NCBI RefSeq assembly: GCF_010728725.1
Contig: NZ_AP022606.1
Coordinates: 1,302,001 to 1,366,000 of the forward strand
Length of the DNA stretch: 64,000 bases
Direction of reading: 5' to 3'
Source: Mycobacterium branderi
GTDB lineage: Bacteria; Actinomycetota; Actinomycetes; Mycobacteriales; Mycobacteriaceae
The position numbers and the translations under genes are program-made. Shown one piece after another: positions 17,552 to 26,131 of this stretch. The notes under the pieces are model-generated. The model worked only from the letters and a program-made list of their open reading frames with translations. It ran no database searches and was not told the origin of the DNA. The stretch's first letter is position 1. Every line of letters starts with the position of its first letter.

Positions 17552-18858
17552 GGGTTGATCGTGTTGTCCCCTACTTGGCGGCCCCAGACGTACTCGATTG
17601 CGTACGGCGAGCCGACGTCTACGTGGTTGTACGGCGCTAGGCTGACGCCGGTATCAACGACCAGATACGGCGCCGGCCACAGCTCACGGGTGATCTTCTG
17701 CCAACAACCCGGCGCCCCGCCCGGACCGCCGCGAGCGTTGATGCGCGGCAGATTCTCCGGGTAGATATAGGGATTCGGCGATCCGCCGACGAGTCCGGCC
17801 AACCCTGCCAGTCCCATCGTCGCCGCGGTGATGCCCGCCCCGGGCAGAGACGCCAGCATTCCCAACCCGGAAAGCAGCGCGACGTTGGTTCGCAGCTCGT
17901 AGCCGCCGAAGCCACCGGTGAACGCGGCGACCTTCGGTTCCGCCTCGCTGATGTTGCGGACGGCGCAGAAGATCTCCGGAGCATAGGTGTTGAGCAGCTG
18001 CGCGCTGGGAACCAGATCGGCGGCGCCACGCGCCAGGTACGGCCCGCCCCGATTGACGATGTCGGCGCCGGTGTCGCCGAAGCCCGTCGCCGCGAGCAAC
18101 GCCTGATCCAGGTTCTTTTCGTTTTCATGCAGGGTGCGTGCCGTGACGACCGCGTTGTTGAGGAAGTCGAACAGGTCTGGCGACGCGTTGGCGTAAGTGT
18201 CGCCGAGCGTGGCCAACTGTTGAACGTCGTGACGGATGGTCGGCATCCGTGGGTTCACGTCGTCGAGGATGGCGTTGCCGTTGACGATCGACTGACCGAA
18301 CTTGTCGCCCAATCCGTTCAGCGCTTCCGCGGCCGCGGAGAGGGTCAGGTTCACCTTGACCGGGTCGACCTTCTCGGAGATCGACATGATCGTCTGGAAC
18401 AAAGTGTTGAACTCGGTGGTCACCGACCTTGCGTCGATCACATGACGTGGTGTGATCCGTTGCGGCGTGGGGTTTTTCGGCGACGTGAGCGACACGTACT
18501 TTTGGCCGAACACCGTGGTGGCCTTGATGTTGGCATCCACGTTGGCCGGAATCAGCTTGAGGTAGCGGGGATACACGTCCAGCGTGAACTTGGCCGTCGG
18601 CCGACCGTCTTTCTGGATCTCCGCGATGTGGGCCACCCGGCCGATCTGCACACCGTTGTAGGTGACCTTCGCGCCGGGATCCATCACCAGACCCGCCCGG
18701 CCCGACAGCATCGTCAGCTGCGTCTTGGCGGTGAAATCTCCCTTGTACTGCAGGTAGACCAGCCACAGCACCAGCACGCTGACCAACGCAACGACCACAC
18801 CGGCCAACCTGTACGGCTGGGCCGGTGGTTTGTTTATCTTTCCCTGCGGCGTCGTCAT
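17548..18858 (-). CDS. mce1A: Mce1A subunit of the Mce1 lipid transporter
   Basis: The 436-residue MCE-family protein has an anchor helix at about residues 17-40 (LAGVVVALVSVLVLWLVYLQ). The MCE domain contains LVMDPGAKVTYNGVQIGRVA and TTVFGQKYVSLTSP, followed by the helical domain. I chose the ATG at 18858; longer in-frame starts would overlap yrbE1B. The C-terminal third has a Gly-rich stretch (GLGMLASLPGAGITAATMGL) and two Cys. Mce1A is the founding invasion-associated subunit in M. tuberculosis; here it is part of the lipid-uptake tunnel. Confidence 0.95.
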   Translation of the reverse strand: MTTPQGKINKPPAQPYRLAGVVVALVSVLVLWLVYLQYKGDFTAKTQLTMLSGRAGLVMDPGAKVTYNGVQIGRVAHIAEIQKDGRPTAKFTLDVYPRYLKLIPANVDANIKATTVFGQKYVSLTSPKNPTPQRITPRHVIDARSVTTEFNTLFQTIMSISEKVDPVKVNLTLSAAAEALNGLGDKFGQSIVNGNAILDDVNPRMPTIRHDVQQLATLGDTYANASPDLFDFLNNAVVTARTLHENEKNLDQALLAATGFGDTGADIVNRGGPYLARGAADLVPSAQLLNTYAPEIFCAVRNISEAEPKVAAFTGGFGGYELRTNVALLSGLGMLASLPGAGITAATMGLAGLAGLVGGSPNPYIYPENLPRINARGGPGGAPGCWQKITRELWPAPYLVVDTGVSLAPYNHVDVGSPYAIEYVWGRQVGDNTINP

Positions 18859-18874
18859 GGCGTATCCCGTTGCC

Positions 18875-19744
18875 TCACACCGTAAATGCGAAGTTGGGGT
18901 CGACGCCGTAGAGCGCCATTTCGGCCAACAGCATGACGACGGGCGTCGAGACCAGCGAAAAACGCATCGAGCGGCCGACTGCCTCACCGACGCCGACCGG
19001 ACCGCCGCTGGCGTTGTACCCGTAATAGCAATGGGTGAGCATCACGACCCCCGCGATGATGATGACCTCCACGAATGACCAAAACACGTCGTTGGGGCGC
19101 AAGAAGGTTCGGAAATAGTGGTCGTAGGTGCCGGACGACTGTCCGTACAACACCGTCGTCAACGCCTGCGGAGACAGGAACGACAGGATCAGGCCCACCG
19201 AGTAGAGCGGGATGATCACCACCAGTCCGGCCAGCGCCCGGGTGGACACCAGGTACGCCATCGACTTGATGCCCATCACCTCCAGCGCGTCGATCTCCTC
19301 GCTGATTCGCATGGCACCCAGCTCGGCGGTGGCGCCGGCGCCAACCGTGGCCGCCAGCGCAATGCCAGTGACGATGGGAGCGACAAGGCGCACGTTGATG
19401 AATGCTGCAAGGAACCCGAGCAGGGTCTGCAGTCCAATGTGGCCCAGCGACGCGAGACCCTGGATGGCGACCAGCGAGCCGGCGGACAGCGACACGAACG
19501 CGATGATGACCGCGGTCCCGCCGACGACGGCCATGGCGCCGGTGCCCATGCCGATCTCGGCGATCAGCCGCAGGATTTCCTTGCGGTAACGCGTGACGGC
19601 CCATGCCATGTCGCGTCCGCCGATGACCGCGAACCAGCCCAGCCTGCCGGCTTCGTCGAGCGGTCGGGTGACACTGCCGCTGTAGCGACGGAGATTCGCC
19701 GATGCCCGCGGGAAACGAGTCCGCAGGACTTGGGCCATGCTCAT
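18875..19744 (-). CDS. yrbE1B: YrbE1B permease of the Mce1 transporter
   Basis: The 289-residue MlaE-family integral membrane protein has five to six transmembrane helices. Its cytoplasmic coupling motif EEIDALEVMGIKS lies at residues 149-161, where the Mla-type ATPase would dock. Length is identical to that recalled for Rv0168. The ATG overlaps the yrbE1A stop by 4 bp; a second Met lies two codons in. It pairs with YrbE1A to form the permease core. The cognate ATPase (Mkl/MceG) is not in this window, as in other mycobacteria. A 16-bp gap separates it from mce1A. Confidence 0.96.
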   Translation of the reverse strand: MSMAQVLRTRFPRASANLRRYSGSVTRPLDEAGRLGWFAVIGGRDMAWAVTRYRKEILRLIAEIGMGTGAMAVVGGTAVIIAFVSLSAGSLVAIQGLASLGHIGLQTLLGFLAAFINVRLVAPIVTGIALAATVGAGATAELGAMRISEEIDALEVMGIKSMAYLVSTRALAGLVVIIPLYSVGLILSFLSPQALTTVLYGQSSGTYDHYFRTFLRPNDVFWSFVEVIIIAGVVMLTHCYYGYNASGGPVGVGEAVGRSMRFSLVSTPVVMLLAEMALYGVDPNFAFTV

Positions 19745-20547
19745 CCCAGGGCCCCCGTTCCGAATCGCACACCGATGGTGGTCAGCACCACGTTGACCGC
19801 GAACAGCGCCACCACACACAAGACCACGGTCTCGTTGACCGCGGTACCCAGACCCTTGGAACCGCCGCGCACCGTCAGCCCGCGGTAGCAACCGACCAGG
19901 CCCGCAATGAGCCCGAACGTCAAAGCCTTGACCGTCGCGATGACCACCTCCGGCAGCCCGGTGACCAAGGTCAGCGAGGACAAGTAGGCGCCGGCCGAAA
20001 TGTTTTGCATGTAGACACCGAACAGGAAGCCACCGACCAGACCGACCATGCACACCAGCGCATTGAGCAGCATCGAGGCCAATGCACAGGCCAAAACCCG
20101 TGGCACCACCAACCGATGGATGGGGTCGATGCCCAGCACCTCCATCGCGTCGATCTCTTCGCGGATGGTGCGAGCACCCAGGTCGGCACAAATGGCGGTG
20201 GACACCGCCCCCGCGACCACCAGCACCGTGTTGATCGGGCCGATCTGGGTGATCACCGCGATCCCGGCGCCCGCGCCCGAGATATCGGCGGCGCCAACCT
20301 GGATCAGCAGGATGTTGAACGTGAAGATGAAAAGCGCTGTTACCGGGATCGACACCGCCATGGTGGGCAGCAGCGCAACCCGCATGATGAACCAGCACTG
20401 GAGGATGAACTCACGCCATTGAAATGGCGGGCGGAACAACGCTTTTCCACTCAGCGTGCACATCCGGAAAAAGCCGCCGACGAGCACGAGCGGTGGACCG
20501 AGTTGGTCGCGAACATAATCGTGGAGCCGTGGCTGCGTCGTCGTCAT
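19741..20547 (-). CDS. yrbE1A: YrbE1A permease of the Mce1 transporter
   Basis: The 268-residue MlaE-family permease has an N-terminal amphipathic region and about five transmembrane helices. The conserved ATPase-coupling motif EEIDAMEVLGIDP is at residues 130-142. It is the first gene of the tightly packed yrbE1A-to-Rv0178 block, in which most neighbours overlap by about 4 bp. A 221-bp gap separates it from fadD5. The gene is full length compared with Rv0167 (about 265 aa). Confidence 0.96.
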   Translation of the reverse strand: MTTTQPRLHDYVRDQLGPPLVLVGGFFRMCTLSGKALFRPPFQWREFILQCWFIMRVALLPTMAVSIPVTALFIFTFNILLIQVGAADISGAGAGIAVITQIGPINTVLVVAGAVSTAICADLGARTIREEIDAMEVLGIDPIHRLVVPRVLACALASMLLNALVCMVGLVGGFLFGVYMQNISAGAYLSSLTLVTGLPEVVIATVKALTFGLIAGLVGCYRGLTVRGGSKGLGTAVNETVVLCVVALFAVNVVLTTIGVRFGTGALG

Positions 20548-20768
20548 CGGAGCCCCCTTACGACTGAACCGCGCGCCTTGCGACGTCGCGGCGGATCATG
20601 TCGCACGCCTCCTCCTTGCCCCATCCCAACGTGTGTGACCGCCGCCTCGTTACCCAGGGGTAGTAAGCGAGACCACAGGACCATACCCGATGGCACGCTC
20701 GCCGCGCACCGCATCCGCACTATTGACCTTTCGTCAGTTTGACCTGGGACCTTATTGTTATGTCAGCT
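20548..20768 (-). promoter_or_regulatory. fadD5-yrbE1A intergenic region, probable internal mce1 promoter
   Basis: This 221-bp gap is the only sizeable break inside the mce1 operon. In M. tuberculosis an internal promoter has been described in the corresponding gap. On the minus strand the fadD5-proximal end is AT-richer than its surroundings and carries two GGTCAA copies (around 20715-20745). I cannot place -10 and -35 boxes with confidence. Confidence 0.4.
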
Positions 20769-22403
20769 TCATGGGCCGCCCGCAGAATCTCTTGATGCAG
20801 ACGCGGTTTGGGAGGCTTTCGGTGCACCGTAGCGAGCGCGCAGTTCCGTCTTGAGCACCTTGCCCGCCGGGTTGCGCGGCAGCGCGTCGACGATCTCGAG
20901 ACCTTTCGGATGCTTGTAGCGCGCGAGCCGCTCGGTGAGGAACTCGTCGAGGTCCTTGAGGCTCAATCTGTTTTGCGGATCGTCGGCGGTGACCGCGGCG
21001 ACCGCGATCGGCACCTCACCCCACTTCTCGTCCGGTCGGCCGATCACCGCGACCTCGACGATGGCAGGATGACTGGCCAGCACGTTCTCCACCTCCGCGC
21101 AGTAAATGTTTTCGCCGCCGGAGATGATCATGTCCTTCTTGCGGTCGACCACCCAGACGTACCCGTCCTCGTCCATCCGGACGAGGTCACCGGAGTGGAA
21201 CCAACCGCCGGCAAATGCTTCCGCCGTCGCCTGCGGGTTGTTCCAGTAGCCGCTCATCAATGTAGGTGCGCGGTAGACAATTTCACCCACCTCGCCGATG
21301 GGCACGTCGTTCATGTTGTCGTCGACCACCCGGGCGGTGACCGTCGGTATCACTTTGCCGACCGATCCTCGCTTACGAATCGCGTCGTCGCCGAGCAGCA
21401 TGCAGGTGACCGGGGACATCTCGGTCTGACCGAACGCCGCCAGTATCTGGGTGCCCGGGAACGTTTCCGACATCTGGCGCAGCAAAGTGTCCGACGCCGG
21501 TGCGGCGCCCCACGACATCACCCGCAACCGGACGTCACGTGGATTCGCCTGCTGCGCAGCGCAAACCGCCTGCCATTGGGCCGGCACCAGGAAAATCCCG
21601 GTCACCTTCTCGGCCGCCAGGACGTCGAGCAGCTGCCCGGGATCGAATGCACCCAGTGGATGGATCACGGTGGGGATGCCGAGCAGCATCCCGGTCAGCA
21701 TGTTGCCGATCCCGGCGATGTGGAAGAGCGGCACCCCGATGAATCCGACATCGTTGTTGAGGTCGGCGCCACTGGTATAGAGCGCCGTCATCGTCTGCCC
21801 GGTGAGATTGGTGTGGGTCAGCACCGCGCCCTTCGGCCGCCCGGTGGTGCCCGAGGTGTACATGATCAGCGCGGGCGAGTCGTTGGGAATGTCGACGGGG
21901 TCGGGTGCGTCGCCGGACTCGTTGACCAGTTCTTCGTAGCCGACCACGCCGTCATCGCCGGCGGCCTCGGCGACGATGATCATGTCGAGTACCGGGGTGA
22001 TGTCGCGGACGCCGGCGCCGACGGCGGCAAGCACGGGTTCGGTGACCATCACCCGCGCCTGGCAGTCGTCGACCAGGAATGCGAGCTCGGTCGGCGTGAG
22101 CCGGAAGTTCACCGGGACCGCGATGGCGCCGAGCATGTTGGCGGCCAGCACCGATTCGACGAACTCGGGCCGGTTCAGCATCAGGATCATGACCCGGTCC
22201 CCGAACGCGACCCCGCGGCGGCTCAGCGCAGCGGCCAACGCGGTGACGCGGTCTCGAAGCTGGCCCCAGGTGATGGTTTTGCCCAGGAAACGCAACGCTG
22301 TCGCACCGGGCTGCATCAGTGCATGGCGCTCGAGTTGATTCACCCAGTTCTGCCGGCGCGACAGGTAGGGCTGTTCGGTGGTGGCGGCCAACTGTGCGGT
22401 CAA
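20769..22403 (-). CDS. fadD5: Fatty-acyl-CoA/AMP ligase FadD5
   Basis: This 544-residue ANL-superfamily enzyme activates fatty acids to acyl-CoA. The AMP-binding loop MYTSGTTGRPKG is at about residues 181-192. The hinge region contains GWFHSGDLVRMDEDGYVWVVDRKKD, and the catalytic lysine lies in PRNPAGKVLK near the C-terminus. Long stretches match M. tuberculosis FadD5 as I remember it, and the start is TTG in LTAQLA, aligning to its MTAQLA. A GAAGGGAA site precedes this TTG. It is the first structural gene of the mce1 locus, divergent from the GntR regulator. It likely recycles or activates lipids imported by Mce1. Confidence 0.95.
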   Translation of the reverse strand: MTAQLAATTEQPYLSRRQNWVNQLERHALMQPGATALRFLGKTITWGQLRDRVTALAAALSRRGVAFGDRVMILMLNRPEFVESVLAANMLGAIAVPVNFRLTPTELAFLVDDCQARVMVTEPVLAAVGAGVRDITPVLDMIIVAEAAGDDGVVGYEELVNESGDAPDPVDIPNDSPALIMYTSGTTGRPKGAVLTHTNLTGQTMTALYTSGADLNNDVGFIGVPLFHIAGIGNMLTGMLLGIPTVIHPLGAFDPGQLLDVLAAEKVTGIFLVPAQWQAVCAAQQANPRDVRLRVMSWGAAPASDTLLRQMSETFPGTQILAAFGQTEMSPVTCMLLGDDAIRKRGSVGKVIPTVTARVVDDNMNDVPIGEVGEIVYRAPTLMSGYWNNPQATAEAFAGGWFHSGDLVRMDEDGYVWVVDRKKDMIISGGENIYCAEVENVLASHPAIVEVAVIGRPDEKWGEVPIAVAAVTADDPQNRLSLKDLDEFLTERLARYKHPKGLEIVDALPRNPAGKVLKTELRARYGAPKASQTASASRDSAGGP

Positions 22404-22501
22404 CGAGCGATTCCCTTCATCATCCCGGTGAAGTTGATATTTGATAAAACTTGGTGTTGTCTGGGTCACATTATGGTCTTGGTGCCACGAAGACAAGTCC
22501 C
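22404..22501. promoter_or_regulatory. Divergent mce1R-fadD5 promoter region
   Basis: The 98-bp gap between the divergent fadD5 and regulator genes includes an unusually AT-rich core at about 22433-22460 (TTGATATTTGATAAAAC). By analogy with other GntR regulators and with Mce1R in M. tuberculosis, this is the likely regulator-binding and promoter site. No perfect palindrome stands out. Confidence 0.5.
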
Positions 22502-23194
22502 GTGAAGGCGCCCCCTTCCGCGCATCCGCGTGGTCGGCTTCCGCTGCGGCGGGCTCAGCTTTCCGACGAGGTCGCAACCCATTTGCGGGCCGCGATCATG
22601 TCGGGCGCCCTAGCGCCTGGGACGTTCATCCGGCTCGACGAGACGGCCGCCAAACTCGGTGTCAGCATCACCCCGGTGCGTGAGGCGCTGCTGAAACTGA
22701 GCGGCGAGGGCATGGTGCAACTGGAGCCGCACCGCGGACATGTGGTGGTGCCGCTGACCCGCCAGGACGTTGACGACATCTTCTGGTTGCAGGCCACCAT
22801 CGCCAAGGAGCTGGCCGCGACGGCCGCGCAGCAGATCACCGACGCGGAAATCGACGAACTCGAACGGATCAACCAGTCGCTGGCGGCGGCGGTGGCGTCC
22901 GCCGACGTCGAGGCGATCGCGACCACCGAGTTCGCGTTTCACCGGGCCTTCAACCGTGCCACCGGCCGGATCAAGCTGGCGTGGTTTCTGTTGCACGCCG
23001 CGCGGTACATGCCGCTGCGGGTGTACGCCGCGGACCGGAGTTGGGGTGAGGCGGCGGTGGAGAACCACCGCCAGTTGATCGCCGCGTTGCGCCGCCGCGA
23101 CGCCGCGGCCGTCGTCGAGCACACCAACTGGCAGTTCGTCGACGGCGCGCGCCGCCTGAGCGAGAAGCTGGACGACAGCGGGATCTGGGACTAA
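22502..23194 (+). CDS. mce1R: GntR/FadR-family regulator of the mce1 locus
   Basis: This 230-residue GntR regulator has a winged helix at about residues 15-80 (LSDEVATHLRAAIMSGALAPG, then AKLGVSITPVREALLKLSGEG). A FadR-type all-helical FCD ligand domain follows, with a likely metal/ligand set at His (FAFHRAFNRA) and His (VENHRQLIAAL). I chose the GTG at 22502; an upstream in-frame GTG adds 17 residues that look non-native. It is divergent from fadD5, the arrangement of Mce1R (Rv0165c), which represses mce1. It ends with a 4-bp convergent overlap with the SRPBCC gene. Confidence 0.92.
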   Translation: MKAPPSAHPRGRLPLRRAQLSDEVATHLRAAIMSGALAPGTFIRLDETAAKLGVSITPVREALLKLSGEGMVQLEPHRGHVVVPLTRQDVDDIFWLQATIAKELAATAAQQITDAEIDELERINQSLAAAVASADVEAIATTEFAFHRAFNRATGRIKLAWFLLHAARYMPLRVYAADRSWGEAAVENHRQLIAALRRRDAAAVVEHTNWQFVDGARRLSEKLDDSGIWD

Positions 23195-23634
23195 CGGTTG
23201 GCGGCCAGCTGCTCGGCGCGCTTTTTGAGGTTCTCCGCCAGGTAGTCCAAGACGTTGTTGGCCATCGACTTGACCATCGGCTTTGGCACCGACATCTCGG
23301 TCTCGACGTCCATGTCCACGGTCAGCAGTGACGTCGAGCCCATCTCGACCACGCTGAACAGTTGCTCTTGTTTGGTGAACAGGTCGCCCTGCTGCATGAC
23401 GGTCTGAATCTGGTTCGGGCTCGGGTAGTACACCGCCTGGATGTAGGTGCCCTCGATGCCTTGCCATGCGGCGTCGAGCCGTAGCTGGCTGGGCCGGCCG
23501 TCGTCGTAGCGGGCCAGCACCCACAGACCCTTGATCTCCTCGTTCCACTGGGGATACGACTCGAAGTCGGCGACGATGGCCATGATCGAGGCCGCGTCGG
23601 CGGCGACTTCGACGGTCTTGCTCACGATCGGCAT
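23191..23634 (-). CDS. SRPBCC-fold protein, TB18.5-like (Rv0164 counterpart)
   Basis: This 147-residue protein of the START/cyclase (SRPBCC) fold opens with the strand VSKTVEVAADAASIMAIVADFESYPQW (quoted only to locate it, residues 4-30). It ends with a long helix (VLDYLAENLKKRAEQLAA). The fold makes a hydrophobic pocket for lipids or polyketides; no enzymatic residues are evident. In M. tuberculosis the homologue (TB18.5) neighbours mce1R in the same arrangement. Lipid handling is a reasonable guess. Confidence 0.88.
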   Translation of the reverse strand: MPIVSKTVEVAADAASIMAIVADFESYPQWNEEIKGLWVLARYDDGRPSQLRLDAAWQGIEGTYIQAVYYPSPNQIQTVMQQGDLFTKQEQLFSVVEMGSTSLLTVDMDVETEMSVPKPMVKSMANNVLDYLAENLKKRAEQLAANR

Positions 23635-23668
23635 TGGGCTAGGTTATCTGGCTTCTGCTTCGCGGTCG

Positions 23669-24142
23669 CTACTCGACGCAGGCGGTCGACAGCAGGGCCC
23701 GGATCTCGTCGGGGATCGGTTGGGGTTTGCGGCTGGTGCGGTCGACGTAGACGTGCACCCAGTGTCCGAGCGCGGCGATCGCCTGGTCTTCACCGTCGGC
23801 CAGTTCTTCGCCGGCGCGGAACACGCCCAGCCGATAGGTGACGCTGCTGCGCCCGAGTCGGGTCACCGCCAGGCCGACGACCAGACGCTGAGGAAAGTGC
23901 AGTTCGGAGAAGTAGCGGCAGCCTGATTCGGCGACGATGCCCTGCACCGGAGTTGTGACCGGATCGATGTCTGTGAGGTTTGTGTTGATCCAGGCGTTGA
24001 TCGCGGTGTCGAAAAGCTGGTAGTAGACGGCGTTGTTGAGGTGGCCGAACATGTCGTTGTCGGCCCACCGGGTGAGCACGGGCCAGAGCACCGGAAAATC
24101 GCGGCTGGTCAGGTTGTCCGGTGTGGGCGGTACTGGCGTCAT
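23669..24142 (-). CDS. Hotdog-fold acyl-CoA thioesterase (4HBT type, Rv0163 counterpart)
   Basis: The 157-residue protein has the 4-hydroxybenzoyl-CoA thioesterase signature RWADNDMFGHLNNAVYYQLF near residues 25-44, including the expected catalytic Asp before MFGH. The C-terminal HVYVDRTSRKPQPIPDEIR is typical of the family. I chose the ATG at 24142, only 14 bp from the divergent adhE1 start at 24157. It should hydrolyse acyl-CoA thioesters; chain specificity is unknown. Confidence 0.88.
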   Translation of the reverse strand: MTPVPPTPDNLTSRDFPVLWPVLTRWADNDMFGHLNNAVYYQLFDTAINAWINTNLTDIDPVTTPVQGIVAESGCRYFSELHFPQRLVVGLAVTRLGRSSVTYRLGVFRAGEELADGEDQAIAALGHWVHVYVDRTSRKPQPIPDEIRALLSTACVE

Positions 24143-24156
24143 GGTTGTATTCGAAC

Positions 24157-25257
24157 ATGCTGCAAATCCGGGGCGCCGTGCTGGAGCGCATCGGATCGCC
24201 ACGCCCCTACGCGCAATCCCGGCCGATCAGCGTCGGCGACGTCGACTTGGCACCGCCCGGCGCCGACGAACTGCAAGTGCGCATCGAGGCGGCCGGCGTA
24301 TGCCACTCCGACCTGTCGGTGGTCGACGGCAATCGGGTGCGGCCGGTGCCGATGCTGCTCGGTCACGAGGCGGCCGGGATCGTCGAACGCGTCGGCGACG
24401 GCGTTGGTGACCTGAGCGTCGGTCAGCGGGTGGTGATGGCGTTCCTGCCGCGCTGCGGCCACTGTGCGGCGTGCGCCACCGACGGCCTGACGCCCTGCGA
24501 GCCGGGCAGTGCCGCCAACACCGCGGGGACTCTGCTGGGCGGCGGAATGCGGCTGCGGCGCAACGGCCAGCCGGTGTATCACCATCTCGGGGTGTCGGGG
24601 TTTGCGACGCATGCCGTGGTCCACCGCGCCAGTGTCGTTGCTGTCCCCCATGACGTTCCGCCGGGCGTGGCGGCGCTGATGGGGTGCGCGGTACTGACCG
24701 GCGGTGGCGCCGTTTTGAATGTCGGCCAGCCGCGTCCCGGTCAGACGGTGGCTGTCGTCGGGCTCGGGGGTGTGGGCATGGCGGCGGTGCTGACTGCGCT
24801 AGCGCACGACGACGTCCGCGTGATCGCCGTCGACCAGCTGCCTGAGAAGCTCACGGCCGCAAAGGAACTCGGCGTGCACGATGCGTATACGCCGGAGGAG
24901 GCAGCCGGTCTCAAGGCGCCGATCGTCGTCGAGGCCGTCGGTCATCCCGCCGCGCTGCAGACGGCGATCGAGTTGACCGCCCCCGGCGGCCGGACTATCA
25001 CGGTAGGGCTGCCGCCGCCGGATGCCCGGATCAGCGTGTCGCCGTTGGGTTTTGTGGCCGAGGGCCGGTCGCTGATCGGCAGCTACCTGGGCTCGGCGGT
25101 GCCGGCGCGTGATATTCCGCGGTTCGTGGAGCTGTGGCGCGCGGGCCGGTTACCGGTGGAGGCGCTGGTGTCCTCGACGATCCGGTTGGACGACATCAAC
25201 GAGGCAATGGATCGCCTCGCCGACGGCACAGCCGTGCGCCAGCTGATCACCTTTTAA
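24157..25257 (+). CDS. adhE1: Zinc-dependent alcohol dehydrogenase AdhE1-like (Rv0162c counterpart)
   Basis: This 366-residue medium-chain dehydrogenase has its catalytic-zinc Cys in GVCHSDL and its His in GHEAAG. The structural-zinc loop is CGHCAACATDGLTPC. A Rossmann NAD site reads VVGLGGVGMAAV, and the following VIAVDQ supplies an Asp, suggesting NAD rather than NADP. The ATG at 24157 leaves almost no leader, so the mRNA is probably leaderless. It oxidises a primary or secondary alcohol; the substrate is unknown. It ends in an 11-bp convergent overlap with the esterase of the island operon, so this is the left boundary of the island. Confidence 0.9.
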   Translation: MLQIRGAVLERIGSPRPYAQSRPISVGDVDLAPPGADELQVRIEAAGVCHSDLSVVDGNRVRPVPMLLGHEAAGIVERVGDGVGDLSVGQRVVMAFLPRCGHCAACATDGLTPCEPGSAANTAGTLLGGGMRLRRNGQPVYHHLGVSGFATHAVVHRASVVAVPHDVPPGVAALMGCAVLTGGGAVLNVGQPRPGQTVAVVGLGGVGMAAVLTALAHDDVRVIAVDQLPEKLTAAKELGVHDAYTPEEAAGLKAPIVVEAVGHPAALQTAIELTAPGGRTITVGLPPPDARISVSPLGFVAEGRSLIGSYLGSAVPARDIPRFVELWRAGRLPVEALVSSTIRLDDINEAMDRLADGTAVRQLITF

Positions 25258-26131
25258 ATGCCCGGCGCAACGCCCGGCCCGCCACATCGAACAATTGCTG
25301 CGAAACCTCCCAGTCGGGCAACAGTGAATCGAAGCCATGACAGGTGCCGGGAAAGACGTGCAGTTCGGTCGCGACGCCGGCGCGCAGCAGCCGTGTCGCG
25401 TAGTCGAGCGCCTCGTCGCGGAGCGGGTCGACCTCCGAGCAGGTGATGAAAGCCGGTGGCAGCCCTCCCAATTCGTTTTGCCGGGCCGGCACGGCATCAG
25501 CCGACGGGGCCGTCGGCCCCAGGTAGTGTCGCCACATCAGTTCGGCGGCGGGGCCGTCGAACGCCGGCGTCGTCGCGAATTCTTCCTTGGACGCGGTGGG
25601 CCGGTCATCGAGCACCGGCTGGTGCAGCAGCTGGAACATCACCGCGTCACTGGCTTGTTGCGCGAGGCACGCCGCCAGCGCCGCGCCCGCGCTGTTGCCG
25701 GCGACCGCAACCCGCGACGGGTCGACATCCAGTTCGCCCGCATTGCCACTCACCCACTTCAGCACTGCGGCAACGTCGTCGAGCGCAGCCGGGTACGGAT
25801 GTTCCGGTGCCAGCCGGTAGTCGACCGACACCACCGTGCAGCGGCCGCGGCTGGCCAACTCCACACATTGCCGGTGGTCGATGTCGAGGTTGCCCAGCAC
25901 GAACGCCCCGGCGTGGCAGTAGACAACGACGGGCGCGGGCGATGGTCCGCCGCGGTAGATCCGCACCGGAATCGATCCGGCGACGCCGTCGCAGATCCGC
26001 AGACCCGCGGTGTCGACGGTTTCGGCGGCCGCGCGCCGGCGCGCCTTGAGCGATTCGCGGGCCGGCCCAATCGCCGAGAGATCGGTGCGCGTCAACGGCA
26101 GCGCGCGCAGCATGGGGTCGAGTCGGTCCAC
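25247..26131 (-). CDS. Alpha/beta-hydrolase of the HSL/acetyl-esterase family
   Basis: This 294-residue hydrolase has its nucleophile at about Ser147 in GNSAG, with acid and base likely in SEVDPLRDE and GTCHGF. The usual oxyanion HGGG is replaced by CHAGAF at residues 72-77, an oddity. DYRLAPEHPYPAALDDV is the hallmark of the hormone-sensitive-lipase family. The GTG at 26131 overlaps the monooxygenase stop by one base. It is the last gene of the island operon, directly after a Baeyer-Villiger-type monooxygenase. Hydrolysis of the ester or lactone made by that enzyme is the natural inference. Confidence 0.88.
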   Translation of the reverse strand: MDRLDPMLRALPLTRTDLSAIGPARESLKARRRAAAETVDTAGLRICDGVAGSIPVRIYRGGPSPAPVVVYCHAGAFVLGNLDIDHRQCVELASRGRCTVVSVDYRLAPEHPYPAALDDVAAVLKWVSGNAGELDVDPSRVAVAGNSAGAALAACLAQQASDAVMFQLLHQPVLDDRPTASKEEFATTPAFDGPAAELMWRHYLGPTAPSADAVPARQNELGGLPPAFITCSEVDPLRDEALDYATRLLRAGVATELHVFPGTCHGFDSLLPDWEVSQQLFDVAGRALRRAFKR

